The translations under genes were made by a program, and so were the position numbers. A stretch of 64,000 bases of DNA from Onchocerca lupi (taxonomy: Eukaryota; Nematoda; Chromadorea; Rhabditida; Onchocercidae). Shown here piece by piece: positions 26,279-38,437 of this stretch. Each line of letters begins with the position of its first letter. Position 1 is the stretch's first letter. The notes under the pieces were generated by a model. It was not told where the DNA came from and did no database searches. It saw only the letters and a list, made by a program, of their open reading frames with translations. The stretch lies in contig JAOVVO010000187.1 in NCBI GenBank assembly GCA_028564675.1, positions 58,057 through 122,056 of the forward strand, in the 5' to 3' direction.

Positions 26279-27181
26279 AGATGGATAAGAGAATTGATCT
26301 CATTGATTCGAATTTCATAAGGCCGTTTCGCAAAATTGTTTTGTACTTCATTGTTATGTATAAACTTTTGCATGTAACATTTTCAATATTCACACAAAAC
26401 AAAATGAAAGCATTTACGGAAAGATACGAAAGATTGAGCAAAGATGAGGAGCTGGAATTTATGCATCTGATTGGTTTCTTTAGAGCTGCAGCTTTTGTTG
26501 TGGTTTCTTCCCATCTAACATGTTTAAGCTTTTATTGTTCCGAGGATGAGGGATAAATTCTTTTACGTTTCAAATGATGTTCAATTATGGGTCGGGGATG
26601 AGCTGCATAGGTGAGTTGGGACAGTGGTTTGCATTTGGCTATGACTAATAGTTGATGGGCCGCTATTAGTTGCCTTTGTTTAGGTTTACCAATTCTTGTG
26701 ATTATTTCGGAGTTGGGGATGTCTGTTTGTGTGTCGATTTGGTAAAGTAGGTTGGGTGGGATTTTGGTTTGGAGTCGGAGTGATAAGGTCGTGTATTATC
26801 ACCAGCGTTATCAGTTCGCCCATTGCTGATAACGAATTGTCTATCCGATATAAAGGAGGGAATATGTGTTGCAAACTGATGTATTGAAAGAGATATGAAA
26901 AGTTTTTTTTCAGTTGTTGGAATTTCTCAGATTATTCAGTGTTTGTTTTACTTCTGGAGGAGAAGAGTAATGCGAAAAATAACGCAGAAAAAAGAGAATA
27001 TTAGCAATTTAAGCATATAATTTATTTGTACAAATTCAGTTTATAATTAAAAAAAAATGGTCGATTATGTAGGGATGATGGTACTTTCTTATAGGTTGTG
27101 TACGAATGATGGTACTTTCTTATATACTAGATTATTTGCTTGTATGTAATATATTTATAGATTAGCTTATTTAATTATACA
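26279..27181. other. Intergenic stretch between SSRP1 and rps-28
   Basis: About 0.9 kb holds the SSRP1 3' flank and the rps-28 promoter. Positions 26580-26870 are markedly G-rich on the plus strand compared with the surroundings. They contain a perfect 9-bp stem with an 11-base loop (26806-26814 with 26826-26834, arm CGTTATCAG). No gene is recognised. The short open frames on either strand look like by-products. Confidence 0.45.
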
Positions 27182-28246
27182 ATGGATAAGCCAGTAAAGT
27201 TGGCAAAAGTGACGAAGATTCTTGGACGTACCGGTTCACAGGGACAGTGTACACAGGTTTGATGTTTTTATTGTTATTTGTTAATGAGGCTACTTTAGAG
27301 GATGTAAAAAATGAAAAATATATAAGAGTGAATGACAAGAATAGAATGATATATGTGATGATAAGATAGGATATAAAGGACTGAATTTAAAAAGAGATGC
27401 AAAAGAAAAAAAAAATTAAATTCCAACATATGTTTTAAATATAGTTTGAAATCTTTTCTATTATATTTTATTCGTTAGATTTTTTGAAATGTGAATATAT
27501 TTCCAAAGAGTAATAGCGGTATTGTCTATGGTTATTACTCAGTCCACCAGTAGGCAAACATTGCCTTAGCATCGTGACCAGAGGAAAGAGACCTGCTAAG
27601 GAAATATTCCATAGCACGTATTTCACAGAAAAGAAGTGGCTATGAATATAAAGTCTTTAGTAGTAATAGAGTGCTTTAAAGAAGTGAGGCACAGAAAAGG
27701 TTTACCTATAAGAGGACAAAAGGCTCATACCAATGCTAAGACTCGTAAGAATAGATCTCATTTACCTATTGCTGGAAAGATGTTATTGTTATGAATTTAT
27801 GAAGAATGTCAGAACAGTAAAGAAATTTGTTGTTGGAATTTTTCATGCCCGTGCAATATTTATAAAAGTATTGTTAAAAGTGTCACAATAATTTGGTTGA
27901 TCTCTTGGATTTTGTTACTTTTAGAGAGCTAAATTATGCTTTCGAAAAAAAATAGATTTTTATCTTTCCTTTTCACCTGTTATTTACTTTATATGTTGAT
28001 ATACAGTCATTTAATTATCATGAAATCTAACTTAATATTATTTATTAATATACTAGTGTGTATTTAATCTAATAATATTCATTAATTTATTAATTTGAAG
28101 GTAAATAATGCAAATTGTAGGTACTTGTTGACTTCATCGATGATCCTTCAAATCGTTCAATTATCCGTAACGTAAAAGGGCCAGTTCGAGAAGGTGACAT
28201 CCTAACATTATTGGAAGCAGAAAGGGAAGCTCGTCGACTTCGTTAA
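27182..28246 (+). CDS. rps-28: 40S ribosomal protein S28 (eS28)
   Basis: This is a small-subunit ribosomal protein. Two exons, 27182-27256 and 28121-28246, join in phase and give 66 residues: MDKPVKLAKVTKILGRTGSQ opens exon 1, and exon 2 runs from VLVDFIDDPSNRSIIRNVKG to the invariant C-terminus EREARRLR. The length is close to that of the family (69 in human, 65 in C. elegans); the loop DDPSNRS is one residue longer than the human DDTSRS, like the nematode form. An acceptor-like TTTATAG lies about 20 bases before the ATG. The single 864-bp intron carries remnants of bacterial ribosomal-protein genes, annotated separately. Confidence 0.97.
27624..27794 (+). pseudogene. Bacterial rpsM (S13) remnant inside rps-28 intron
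   Basis: A continuous 56-codon frame reads HRKEVAMNIKSL, then CFKEVRHRKGLPIRGQ, then AHTNAKTRK and PIAGK, ending TGA at 27792. This aligns without gaps to the C-terminal half of bacterial ribosomal protein S13 (the REVAMNIKRL...GCYRGLRHRRGLPVRGQRT.TNARTRKG region), including the universally conserved RGQ and TNA.TRK. Upstream, from about 27517, there is more sequence that may be degraded S13 (AKEIF) but it has stops. The origin is inferred to be a Wolbachia-type alphaproteobacterial endosymbiont. It is not expected to be expressed as protein, because it is fully within a host intron. Confidence 0.8.
27799..27950 (+). pseudogene. Bacterial rpsK (S11) remnant adjacent to rpsM
   Basis: Only four bases after the S13 stop, an ATG at 27799 opens MKNVRTVKKFVVGIFHARA. 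This resembles the start of bacterial S11 (basic segment, then GI.H..A.FNNTIV). After a frame disturbance, IVKSV and LISW may continue the S11 strand, with stops beyond. The order rpsM-rpsK with near-contact spacing is that of the bacterial alpha operon and supports both identifications. The S11 similarity alone would be weak. Confidence 0.62.
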
Positions 28247-28759
28247 TCTTATTGTTATAATAATTTCTGTTTTTACGATGAAATTCTTGAAATAAATAGT
28301 ATTTCTCAACTTAGTCTCACTTATTACTGTTATACACACATACATGGTCCTTCCCATATTTAAGTTTTCAAAATCACTTCTTATGCTCTTCAAAGGAGTT
28401 TTCTTTTTGTTATTCTGGCTGTCTAGATCTGATCCATGCAAGTTATCATGTGAAGTCTGGAGTTCTCACAATCAGGTGGGATGATCTAGGGAAGAGCAAA
28501 GAAATGCCGAGACAGGATGTAAGGGAGGCAGGGGAATAGTTGTTTCTTAATATTAATCTTGCTGTGCATGTCTTGCATGTCGAGATATGAATTGCAACTG
28601 AATAAGTAAATATATTCATTCCATAGAATGATAGGGGGGGGAGGGGAGGGAGGGTAATGATAGTGAGTTTCGTGGCATTAAATTCAAGGAAAAGGATGTT
28701 CCGGGAAAGATTTATATTTATCGGGAAAAGGTACGGTCGTATATTCTAATCCAGAAAAT
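28247..28759. other. Short intergenic stretch before ELP2, with a G-run
   Basis: About 0.5 kb separates rps-28 from ELP2 on the same strand. It holds an AATAAA-type signal shortly after the rps-28 stop (near 28291) and a striking G-rich tract at 28634-28654. The ELP2 ATG is preceded by an acceptor-like TCTAATCCAG five bases upstream. Confidence 0.6.
28634..28654 (+). other. Potential G-quadruplex, 105 bp upstream of ELP2
   Basis: The plus strand has four G-runs of 8, 4, 3 and 3 separated by single A residues, which fits the G3+N1-7 quadruplex rule. It stands out in AT-rich sequence just upstream of the ELP2 start codon. Confidence 0.7.
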
Positions 28760-31700
28760 ATGAACTATCCGCTGGAAATGGATACAGTTGATAAAGAAGT
28801 GTTGGAATGCAAAATCGATATGACTTTTATGGGCCGTGGATGTCAGAAATATACGAAATGTTTGGCATGGTCCAAGGCTATCAATGTTGTGGCATTTGCT
28901 TCTGCGGGAGACATTTGTTTTGTGATCCCAAAGGTTGTCATATCCTTTTGTCTTTTTTCTCTTTGTTTTGATCTAACTAAGAATTACAGTTATTACGAAT
29001 AATTCATTCTTAGATTTGTTCACTTTTTCGGAATAGATTTTGCTGAATTATTTTCCTTCTTTCTCTATTTCGACTCTGACTAGCATAAAAAAGAACTGAA
29101 ATTCAAGAAGCAGAGAGTGATAGATAGATTGTAGAATATATATTTGACGGTTCATATGATGAGTTGCTCGAAATACTTCTTTTGAATCTTTTGGAAATTA
29201 ATGTCCTGGTGTATAACTATGCTGTAACATATAAAAATTACCATCTATGATTGAACGAGTTCTGGTTTTGATAACAGTTTTAGTCTATGGATAAGCCTTA
29301 GCTTTATAGTGACCTTAGTTCTTTTCATGATATTTTTGTGCTAAGTAGAATATTTCTGATGCTCAGATTAGCTTATTAGCACTTTTATTCCTTAGGCAAT
29401 TTTATTCCATATTCTTAACATTCTGTTATTAATTCATCCATTTCAGTGTTATATAATTGGCCCTTTCAAGTCAATGATTGCTGAAAAGAAATGATTTATT
29501 TTTTTTTCAGCAAAATAATCGATGTATAACTATAGCAAATGCAGTGAATGCGCATAATTTTCCAATAACTTGTTTGAGATTTGTGTCATGGTATCATTAT
29601 TACGGTAAATTACTTGATTATATTGACTGTTCATTTACTTAAGGATTAAAGATTAAGTTTAAATTATTGAGAAAAAAATACTTAAATCGTTGATAAAAAA
29701 TTGATTTGAGTTTTATTACCTTCTAAAAATTATTCGGTTTTTAGATTCAGGATATTGAATATATTATTCAAAAATTCGGATACAAGCAGTTAAATATTTT
29801 GATTGTATGATAGGAAAATATTTAGGATTGAATAATGTTTTATTTGATTGTACATAAAGGATTTTTAATAAGAGATTTTTAGATTTTGATTTGGATTATC
29901 TCATAACAGGAGCTACAGATGGAACTGTACATTTATGGGCAGTACGATTATCAAGCAGAACAGTTGTTGCGAAGTTAATCAGTAAAATTGGTGTGTATGG
30001 ATTTTTTTTTTTGTTTTAGTTTTTGTTGACAATTTTGATTATAGCAATCAAGAGAATCACTGAGTTACACAAATTACGATTAATAGTAATATCTGCTATT
30101 GTTTTTGATTTTTTATAAAATAAAGATGGTCTTGAAATTTTCAGGAAATGCGGCAGGACGTCCTGTAAATTGTTGTGCTGGTGCAGCACTTAGCAAGGAG
30201 AAAAGTGATATTATTGTTATGGTTTATGCTATTTCGGATGGTTCATTGGTTGCTGAACAGAATAATGTCGATAGAATATCTTTGGAGAGAATAGAAAAGC
30301 AAAGCTATGAGAAGATCAGATTTCAACCTGCTTTCATTGTTTCTGCTGCAGTTTATATCATGTCAAGTGGTATCTTTTTTGTTTGGATGTTTTGTTCTGT
30401 TTTTTCGAAATTTTCAAATATTATATTTTCATTGTGATTATAAACATTTTTGTAGACAATATATTGTTTATTTTGGGAACAACGAGCAATAATGTTGAAG
30501 TAATTTGTGCCAAATTTGCTTTTATTGTGAGTTTTTCTGTTGAATTTTTTATGTTTTATTCAAATTAGTTAACTTAAAATATTTTTGTCGATATATTTTT
30601 TTTATCTTTTCAGTCTTCACATTTACGGAAAACCGTAACTCTTCAAGGACATACCGATTGGATTTGCAGCATCGATATCCGAGATGAGTTTTTCAGTTTT
30701 TTATTTCGTGAAGAAAGAGATTATGTCAACTGAAACAAAATTAGGCTTATTTTTAATGTATTTTATTTTATTCTCTTTTGTGGGTAATCATTTTTAGCAT
30801 TACTAGTCACTAATTGATGTAAATAGCTTGAGATCTTAAACCTAATTTATCTAACGATTTAAAAAATCATGTGTTTGTTATGTAAGTTAATGCAGAATCT
30901 TTTTTGCTTTTACAATAATAACTGCTCGTCGGCCTATAAAAATGATAAGGAGAAGGTTCTGCATTAACTTACATAACAAACACATAATTACCAAAAAAAT
31001 TACAAAACATGTATGAATTATCTTTCCTAAATGATTTAGTATTTTCATCCTTTATTTCGTTGCAGTTTTTGTAAAATAAAAGAAATTTTCTTTTTTCCGC
31101 TCTTTAGGATATGAAAACGATATTTGGGTAGCAAGTGGTGGACAGGAAAGTATTCGTATTTGGCGTTTTGATCTTTTACAAGGAGATGCAAGGCATACTA
31201 ATAACGATGCTCAATTAAAAGCTCAATTTATGTTATTTAATGAAGAAACTAAAGGTTTCTTTATTTTTCAGTGATTGTAAAAGCAGTAAATTCCGAACAG
31301 ATTTTTATGTTTTGTTAAATATGGAACTGTTTGCAAGACTAATATGCAAATTGATTTTGGAGATACGATCGTATTATTTTTACTAAGCCTTTTTCATTAT
31401 GATAATTCTTGATAATAAGGAAACTCGACAAAAAAGGCTAGAGACATTATAAATATAACAATGAAGATATGAAATATTTTATTAGTGGTGAGGGAAATTT
31501 AAATAAAAGATAAATATAGAAAAAAAATATATGTATTTTCAGAGGTTACTAATACAGTACATGTCACTCTTCAAGGTATTTTAAACGCCCATGAAGACTG
31601 GATCTATTCAGTAGAATGGCATTCAACTAAATTACAACTGTTAAGTGCATCAAATGATAAAACAGTAATTATATGGGAACCTTCCGAAACTGCTGCTGGA

Positions 31701-34700
31701 TTATGGTTTGATGCTGTATGTTAAATTTATATTTAAGAATGATTTCTTGATATTCGAATATTTTCCATCTAATGAATTTAATTCATGGTGTAATGCTTCC
31801 GAAGAAAAGGAAAATTGAAGGAAAGGATGAAAGAATAAATAAGAGGTGTAGAGAAACTAATAGTTCTATTTGCTGAATTTTGCACAATAGCACAGTCAAT
31901 TTCTAAACCTTTTATATAATTAAAATGATGTCTATTTTAATTATATTAGATTATATATGCAATTGGTCGTCGTTAAATCTGAATAAAATTTAACGAATTC
32001 GAATAAAATTTAACGAGTTGTAGAAATAGTAGTTCATTCTTTTCTTGTTTTTAAATGCCATTGATTTAGATACGTGTAGGTGACGTTGGTGGACAAGCAG
32101 TCGGTTTTTTTGGAGCTTGTTTTTCTCCAGATGGTTGCACAATTCTTGCTTATTCATACTTTGGTGGCTTTTGCTCATGGCAATTAGAAGTAAGTTTGCA
32201 AAGATTTAGAATTTTTAAAGCATAAATTTATAATGAATAGTTCAAGAGCTGTTCTTAAATATACGTTTAAAGAAAGACAACAGCTGTTGGAAAAGTGTTT
32301 CAACATTCGGTGGACATTCTGGACAAGTCAGAGATATTGCTTGGGATCCTACTGGAAGTTACTTGTTATCATGTTCATTTGATCAAACAACTCGATGTTA
32401 TGCTCCTTCTGTTAATCATGTTTGTTCATTTTCTCTAATTAGCATAGACAGAAGTTATTCAGTAAGTACAAAGAGACAATTATAATAATAGTGCATAATT
32501 TTATTAATATTTTTCGAAAACTTGCTTCAGGAAAGAGCATATTTCCTTTATTATCAGTTAAAGAATTTTAAATACTTTATAAAGAAATCTTAGAGATTTT
32601 TTGAGATTTGTTCGAAATTAAAAAAAAAAAATCTATGATCAAAACAACTGGAACAATAAAATCATGAAGTCTTTGACTGAGTCGAAATTGAGTAAAAGGG
32701 AAACGATTGGCTGTTTTAGGGTTCAGTAATCGAGATTGCACGACCACAAGTACATGGTTATGATTTGACGAGCATTGCATCTATTTCAAGGTATATATTT
32801 ATGTATTGTTTTATATATGAAATTATGAAAATTTGTGAAATTTTTTCTTTTTGCTGCATCTAATTCTATTATTGGATTTCAGTAGTCGCTTTGTCTCGGG
32901 TGCCGACGAGAAAATTCTTCGTGTTTTTGCTGCGCCACGTAATTTCGTTGAAATGCTGAGATCTATTTCGAAGTATGATTGCCAAAAGGTGGTTTTTTGA
33001 GTTATCAGATATGTTATATGAATTAATGGAAACCAATTATATTTTGCGAAATTAAATTTTGACTTTAAACCTTCTTTTTCTTGAAACTTCAAAATAAATA
33101 TTGACCGAAGTTATAAAAATTCTGCATTTTGTTCATATACCAAAAATAAATTTTGCAGTTGTTTCCGGATCCGACACAAATCGCTGGACATAATGCAGCC
33201 ATTCCAGCATTAGGTTTATCAAATAAGATTACCGATAGTGTAAATATACAAGGTAATGAAAATTTGGCAGCTGATGATATAATAAATCGCGAAAATACTT
33301 TCGTGGAAGGTTAGTTTTCTCAATGACTTTTGTTATTAATTCTTTCAGAGAAAGGGCTTTTTGGATAGTTTTTTTTGAGTTAATGGTTTAGTAATAGTTG
33401 ATATTTTGAACGTTGAGTTTTATAGGCATATCATTTGAATATTTAACACCGAGGTTCAGGATTGCCCGTTGAGGAATACTTGATGCAAGATACATTGTGG
33501 CCAGAAATTCATAAATTATATGGACATGGATTTGAAATATTTACTGTTGCATCGAATCATTCCGGTACACTAATTGCGAGTGCATGCAAAGTTAGTTAAT
33601 TTATCCGTATTATTAGATTTAAAATTATTTCCCCCAATTTTAGCATTTTCATGAATCTCTGAAAAGTAAATAAACTTTTGTGATAAAATCTGAACTAATT
33701 TATTTTTGAATTCGGATGTTTAAGAAAATTTCAGAAATTAAAAAAAGGAAAAAAAAGACGATGAGAATGAAAAAAAATTGTACTGTTCGACTTCTATTAT
33801 TTACGGGCGATAATCTATATAAAAGAACCTTTGATACCTGTATTTTTTCATACATGATTTTGTTGGTATAAAAAGAAAGAATTCAATAGTTTTATCTTAA
33901 TTTTCGAAATTTTCGGATTATAAGATGAAACCAAATTTTAAATTATTTCAGGCAAGTCGTTCTGAAAGCGCTGTCATCATCATATGGGACAGTAAAGAGT
34001 GGAGACGTCGATGCGAGCTGCAGTGTCATAAGCTTACTGTAGTACAACTAGCTTTCTCAAACAATGATTCTTTTCTCCTTTCTGTTTCTCGTGATAGGAC
34101 TTTCGCTATTTCGATTCGCTCATCGGATGGTAACAAATAATTTATCCTAGCAAATACTTTATCTGTCTTTTTATCTATTTTGATATTTTTGAGTGAGTCA
34201 AAAATGAAAGATGAAATTGAGAACAAAAGCCAAAAATTGTTAAACCTTTTCAACCCTCAATTATCAATATTGTTTAAATACGCAATTTTTATCAGTTAAG
34301 ATTATAGTTTTCGATTCCTAGGCACATGGAAATGAATTATAGAATTTTGGTTAAAAGATTCCGAATCTTTGAAGTTCAAAAAGTTTAACTGTATTTTCCT
34401 TCAGATCCTTTTGACTGGAAACTTCAGTTAACATCAGAGCAGAAGTATAGTAAGGTGCATTCCCGTATCATCTGGTGTTGTGCGTGGACTCCGGACGATA
34501 AATATTTCGTAACTGGAGCGAGAGATAAAAAGGTAATATATCGAACAATTTTGTACTCCTTTTTTCATTCAGAAATATCATTTCGTGATGATCAAAATCA
34601 AAATCAATATTCAAATTCTAAATTAATCATTTTGATTGCAGTTATGTTTTTGGCGTTATGATGGGAACGATATTGAACTTGTCGCAGAAAGGAAACATTT

Positions 34701-35369
34701 GCATGCTGTTACAGCAGTAGATTTTGTACCAAAATTATACAACAAGTATATATTCTCTTTTTCGAAATCAGTACAATTGTTTGATTATATCACAGCTTTG
34801 CAGTTCTTTTTTAAACTTAAATAAGTAAATGTGAATAATGCAAGAATATGAGTAAAAAGTTACAATAATTCCAGTAAGTTACGTCAAATTGTTGCAGACA
34901 TTACATTCTGGCTGTTGGTTTCGAAAATGGTGAGATTGAGATTGAAAAATGGAATTTGGACCAATATGACATCAAAAGTACCGGTAACAGTTTGAAACGT
35001 TGGTTGGCTCATTCAGAAACTATAAATAGGCTAAGGTACTTTATCATTAATATTAATGAAAAGGAAAAAGACAAGTTGTAATAAAGAAACCATAATTCGG
35101 AAATAAAGAACAAAGTCAAATTAACTCCACTTAAAATTAATTAAAATATATTTCATGGAAACTGTAATGTTGTCACTTAAAATCATCTGCAGAGAATTAG
35201 CTAATTCCGTAAGGAAATTTTCGTATATTTTGAAGAATTTTCCTTTTTCAGGTTTCGTCCAAAAGAAGGATCCTGGTTAAGTACTGATAATGTAGAAAAC
35301 TATATATGGGAACTCGCTTCAGCGAGTAATGACCGTTCTGTCATAGTTTATCAATTAATTTTGGTTTAA
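28760..35369 (+). CDS. Elongator complex subunit 2 (WD40 protein ELP2)
   Basis: ELP2 is a double WD40-propeller scaffold subunit of Elongator, which modifies wobble uridines of tRNAs. Nineteen exons give about 834 residues (human 826): 28760-28933, 29511-29604, 29883-29990, 30145-30366, 30456-30526, 30614-30695, 31108-31254, 31543-31715, 32070-32189, 32273-32461, 32720-32790, 32883-32988, 33159-33309, 33460-33590, 33952-34129, 34405-34532, 34642-34745, 34898-35035, 35252-35369. Family signatures are AHEDWIYSVEW, NDKTVIIWEP, RVGDVGGQAVGFF, IARPQVHGYDL, RFVSGADEKILRVFAAPRNF, MQDTLWPEIHKLYGHGFEIF, HKLTVVQLAFS, SVSRDRT and VHSRIIWCCAWTPD. Two boundaries are uncertain: the donor after GHTDWICSIDIRDEFF (30695, or 15 bases further), and exon 10, where an alternative GT at 32420 would remove 14 codons. 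The first exon is the least conserved part. Confidence 0.93.
30869..30985. repeat. Perfect 29-bp inverted repeat in ELP2 intron
   Basis: Arm 1 (30869-30897, starting ATGTGTTTGTTATGTAAG) is exactly complementary to arm 2 (30957-30985, ending CATAACAAACACAT). The spacer is 59 bp. A transcript would fold into a long hairpin. It could be a small MITE with 29-bp terminal inverted repeats; I see no clear target-site duplication. Confidence 0.9.
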
Positions 35370-37215
35370 GCAAATAAATCTATTAAAACAATCATCGTGG
35401 TGCTTAATGTTTATGCTAATAATTAAAAAAAGAATATTTAATACAGTATCAATTTTCGCTTTGATATAATCAGTTATGGTTAGCAAATATGATCATTATT
35501 AAAACAACTCGAATTTGGCTATAAAAAATTTGCTGATTATGATTTGCAAGTCAGTCTCAATTAATTAATTAATTGAGTACATGGATGTAATATTTTGAGA
35601 TTTGTATGAAATTGATAGAGCATATGATTTGTTTGAAAAATGAATAACTGATTATTGGTTCATTGTTTTTTATGCTTCATTATTTTTTGTGCAAATATAT
35701 TTGTCTGAATTAAAAAAAATTATTTCTGCCAAATATCCGATTAATTGCAAAAGTCTTATGATTTAATTCATGGAAAGAAGAAAAACTTCGCATCGCAAGG
35801 ATAAGATCGAGTTTTTGTTGTTTAAAAATTTTCAATGCTCCGAAAAATGAAGGGTATTACTGGAAATTCAACTTGAGGTGGCGCACATGATTGATCGATG
35901 TTCTATGACAGATCGTCAGTCAGCAATCTGATAGGTAATGTATTAGTCATGAACTTGGTGCAAAGCATAATTATCTCATTCTTAAACATGGGTAAATGAT
36001 TAATAGTCCATTGATAGTAATGATGACGGTGTGGTGACGATATTAAAATAGTCTGTGAAGGTAGATTTTTTAATTAGTGTAAGTTGAGAAATCATTTAAT
36101 TGCAAAAAATCCACATTGTTCAAGTATATTGACTGATAAATGTTTTTATCTGAGCTGATTAATAATTCTAAATTATCATTTTATCGAATGTGAGTTTTTT
36201 CAATTTCCAACATTTATTCAATTGCTTTAATTGTTAAATTCGGGAACGAATAATTTCTGATCTTTTTTAGATACTATGGTCAATATGTGGGATATGATAA
36301 TTAAAATATCTGGAAAATATATCAAATATTAGTTATAATCAACGTAATGATATGAGAATTGGATGAATGAACGAGCAATGAATAAATAAAAAGATATAGA
36401 ATATCATGGGAATTCTCCGTTCATCTCATGCCTATTGTCGTAAAACTTGGTCTGTTTGGATGAGGGTGCTTCACGACACTAAGTAATTTGAGTATTTTAT
36501 TACGTCGAATATAACGCGTGAGTTGTCGTCCAGTATTAGCTGATGCGACACACAATAAGTAACAGTTATATAAGGATAACGCATAAAAGATAGAAAAGAA
36601 AAAGGGGAATGGCGGTGGTGGCAGTTGGGTCGACGTCGTCCGTTGATTGTAACTGATAATTTTGATTATCGGCGTTGCTTATATTCCGTTTTTTGTCCAC
36701 GCCCTGTCTCTGTCTGGGTGTCATTAATCGCCGGCGTAGACATTGATAATTGCTTCATTTTTTTTTTTTCGGTGATATGATTTGGTCTTTAGACTGGATA
36801 ATTAAATTCTCGTTGGAGGTCATTATTTCATTAGTGCAAAACCAATTAAATTTCATTTTCAATAGATTTGTAATTACATTTGGATAACGTTTTAATTGAC
36901 TGGCCAATCACTCAACAATTTTTACTGCCGCTACATTTACAAAATCAGATGAACAATTAAAAGATAGAATTAGTTTAATTACACCATATATGAATTGCCT
37001 TTTGTTCGGTTACTTTGAAATGAGCAGTTAAAAAGTAGAATTATTTTAATTGCACCAATATATGGATTAACTTTTATTCAGTTATTCCGACACCTATTAT
37101 TTTGGAACAAAATTAATAGTAAGCTCTGATGTTTTTATGCAGCAGCAATTAATACAATCGTTAATTAACATAATTAATATAGTCACTGTTTCGGTTTTAG
37201 GACTTTCTGTACTCA
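35370..37215. other. Intergenic stretch 3' of ELP2, with a GC-richer island
   Basis: No gene is recognised in about 1.8 kb. Positions 36600-36750 are much richer in G/C and CpG than the surroundings, for example GTCGACGTCGTCCG. The island contains only short frames on both strands (one of 15 codons on +, one of 25 codons on - starting MSTPAIND). It could be a promoter or 5' exon, or unrelated inserted sequence. Confidence 0.4.
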
Positions 37216-37339
37216 GTTTCAATTAAAAAAATTTGTGAAATAGGAATGGATGACTTCAAGAATTCAACAAACGAAATGGACTGAAATAAATCACTGAAGA
37301 GAGAGAAGCCAAGGAGAAAATTCTTTCAATTCTATTCTA

Positions 37340-37352
37340 CAACACACACATA

Positions 37353-37405
<53 letters not shown>

Positions 37406-37419
37406 TCACATACACACAC
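37340..37419. repeat. CA microsatellite (copy 1)
   Basis: This is a CA/TACA dinucleotide array near the left end of duplication copy 1. The corresponding array in copy 2 is shorter. Confidence 0.9.
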
Positions 37420-38437
37420 CATATGATGCAAACAGACATTGCTCAGTTTTATGCAAATTCTTTCTTTACATTCATTCTTCGCAGTAATCAGTCATAATCC
37501 GTTAATGTCAAGCATTTATAAATTTGTTGAATAATGCCAATAAAACTATTGGATATTTTGTATGGAATATATTGTTGCATAAAAAATTATACAAATACCA
37601 AAATTTTATTAAAATCGCACTTAAGGCGCATAAAATGATAAAACAGAATTGTGATTGTGATACAATCAAATAGAATCAACAACGGAACATTAAATTTAAA
37701 ATTACAAAAAAATATATTAAGTGACTTCTACAGAATATCATAAAATGAATGATTATTCTATTAAACTAATTTCTTGAATAATTGATCATTAGAATGGAAG
37801 AGCATTTTTCATCTTTCAATATTCATTGTTTTTTTGTCTTCCATGGATTCTGTACTTGGATCATATGCTTTGGCATTAATTATTGAAAAGTTTACAAAGA
37901 TCATATTACGAATATTAACGATATAATTGTCTAGCTATCACTAAATTGGCATAAAATTTTGCTTGTTTTCTAAAACGAAAAAAAAAAACTTATATTCAAC
38001 GAAATAGATTATGAAATGTGTTGTAAAGGGTGAAATTTATAAAAAAGGTTTGAAACATGAAGCGATTTAAACAAATATTTGAGAAAGGAAACAAACATGA
38101 AAATTTCATTGTAATGTAATTGTCTTTCATCGATTTTATAACATAATGCGCAATATTTGTCTTATATTTTTGCTTCTATCCCATCTTCTCCTTTTTTGAT
38201 TTAATTAAAGCAAATAGCTAAAAAAAAAATTGGATTAGTGAATGTCCATATTAAGCTATTTTTGGAGCATTTTTAATCATCTCATCTATTATCATACAAA
38301 GATTTTGCTGAATTTTGTATTGTCTAATTCAGCTTGTGTAATGTAGTTAGTTTCAGATTTTTATGTGTAAGTTCAAAATTCGGAATATTATGAACTTGGC
38401 AAGTTTCAGTTTCATGCATAATAGGTTTCTTTATTTT

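Noticed and set aside
26686..26874. 62-codon Pro/Asn-rich minus-strand frame
   Set aside because: It is antisense of the G-rich patch; repetitive composition explains the frame.
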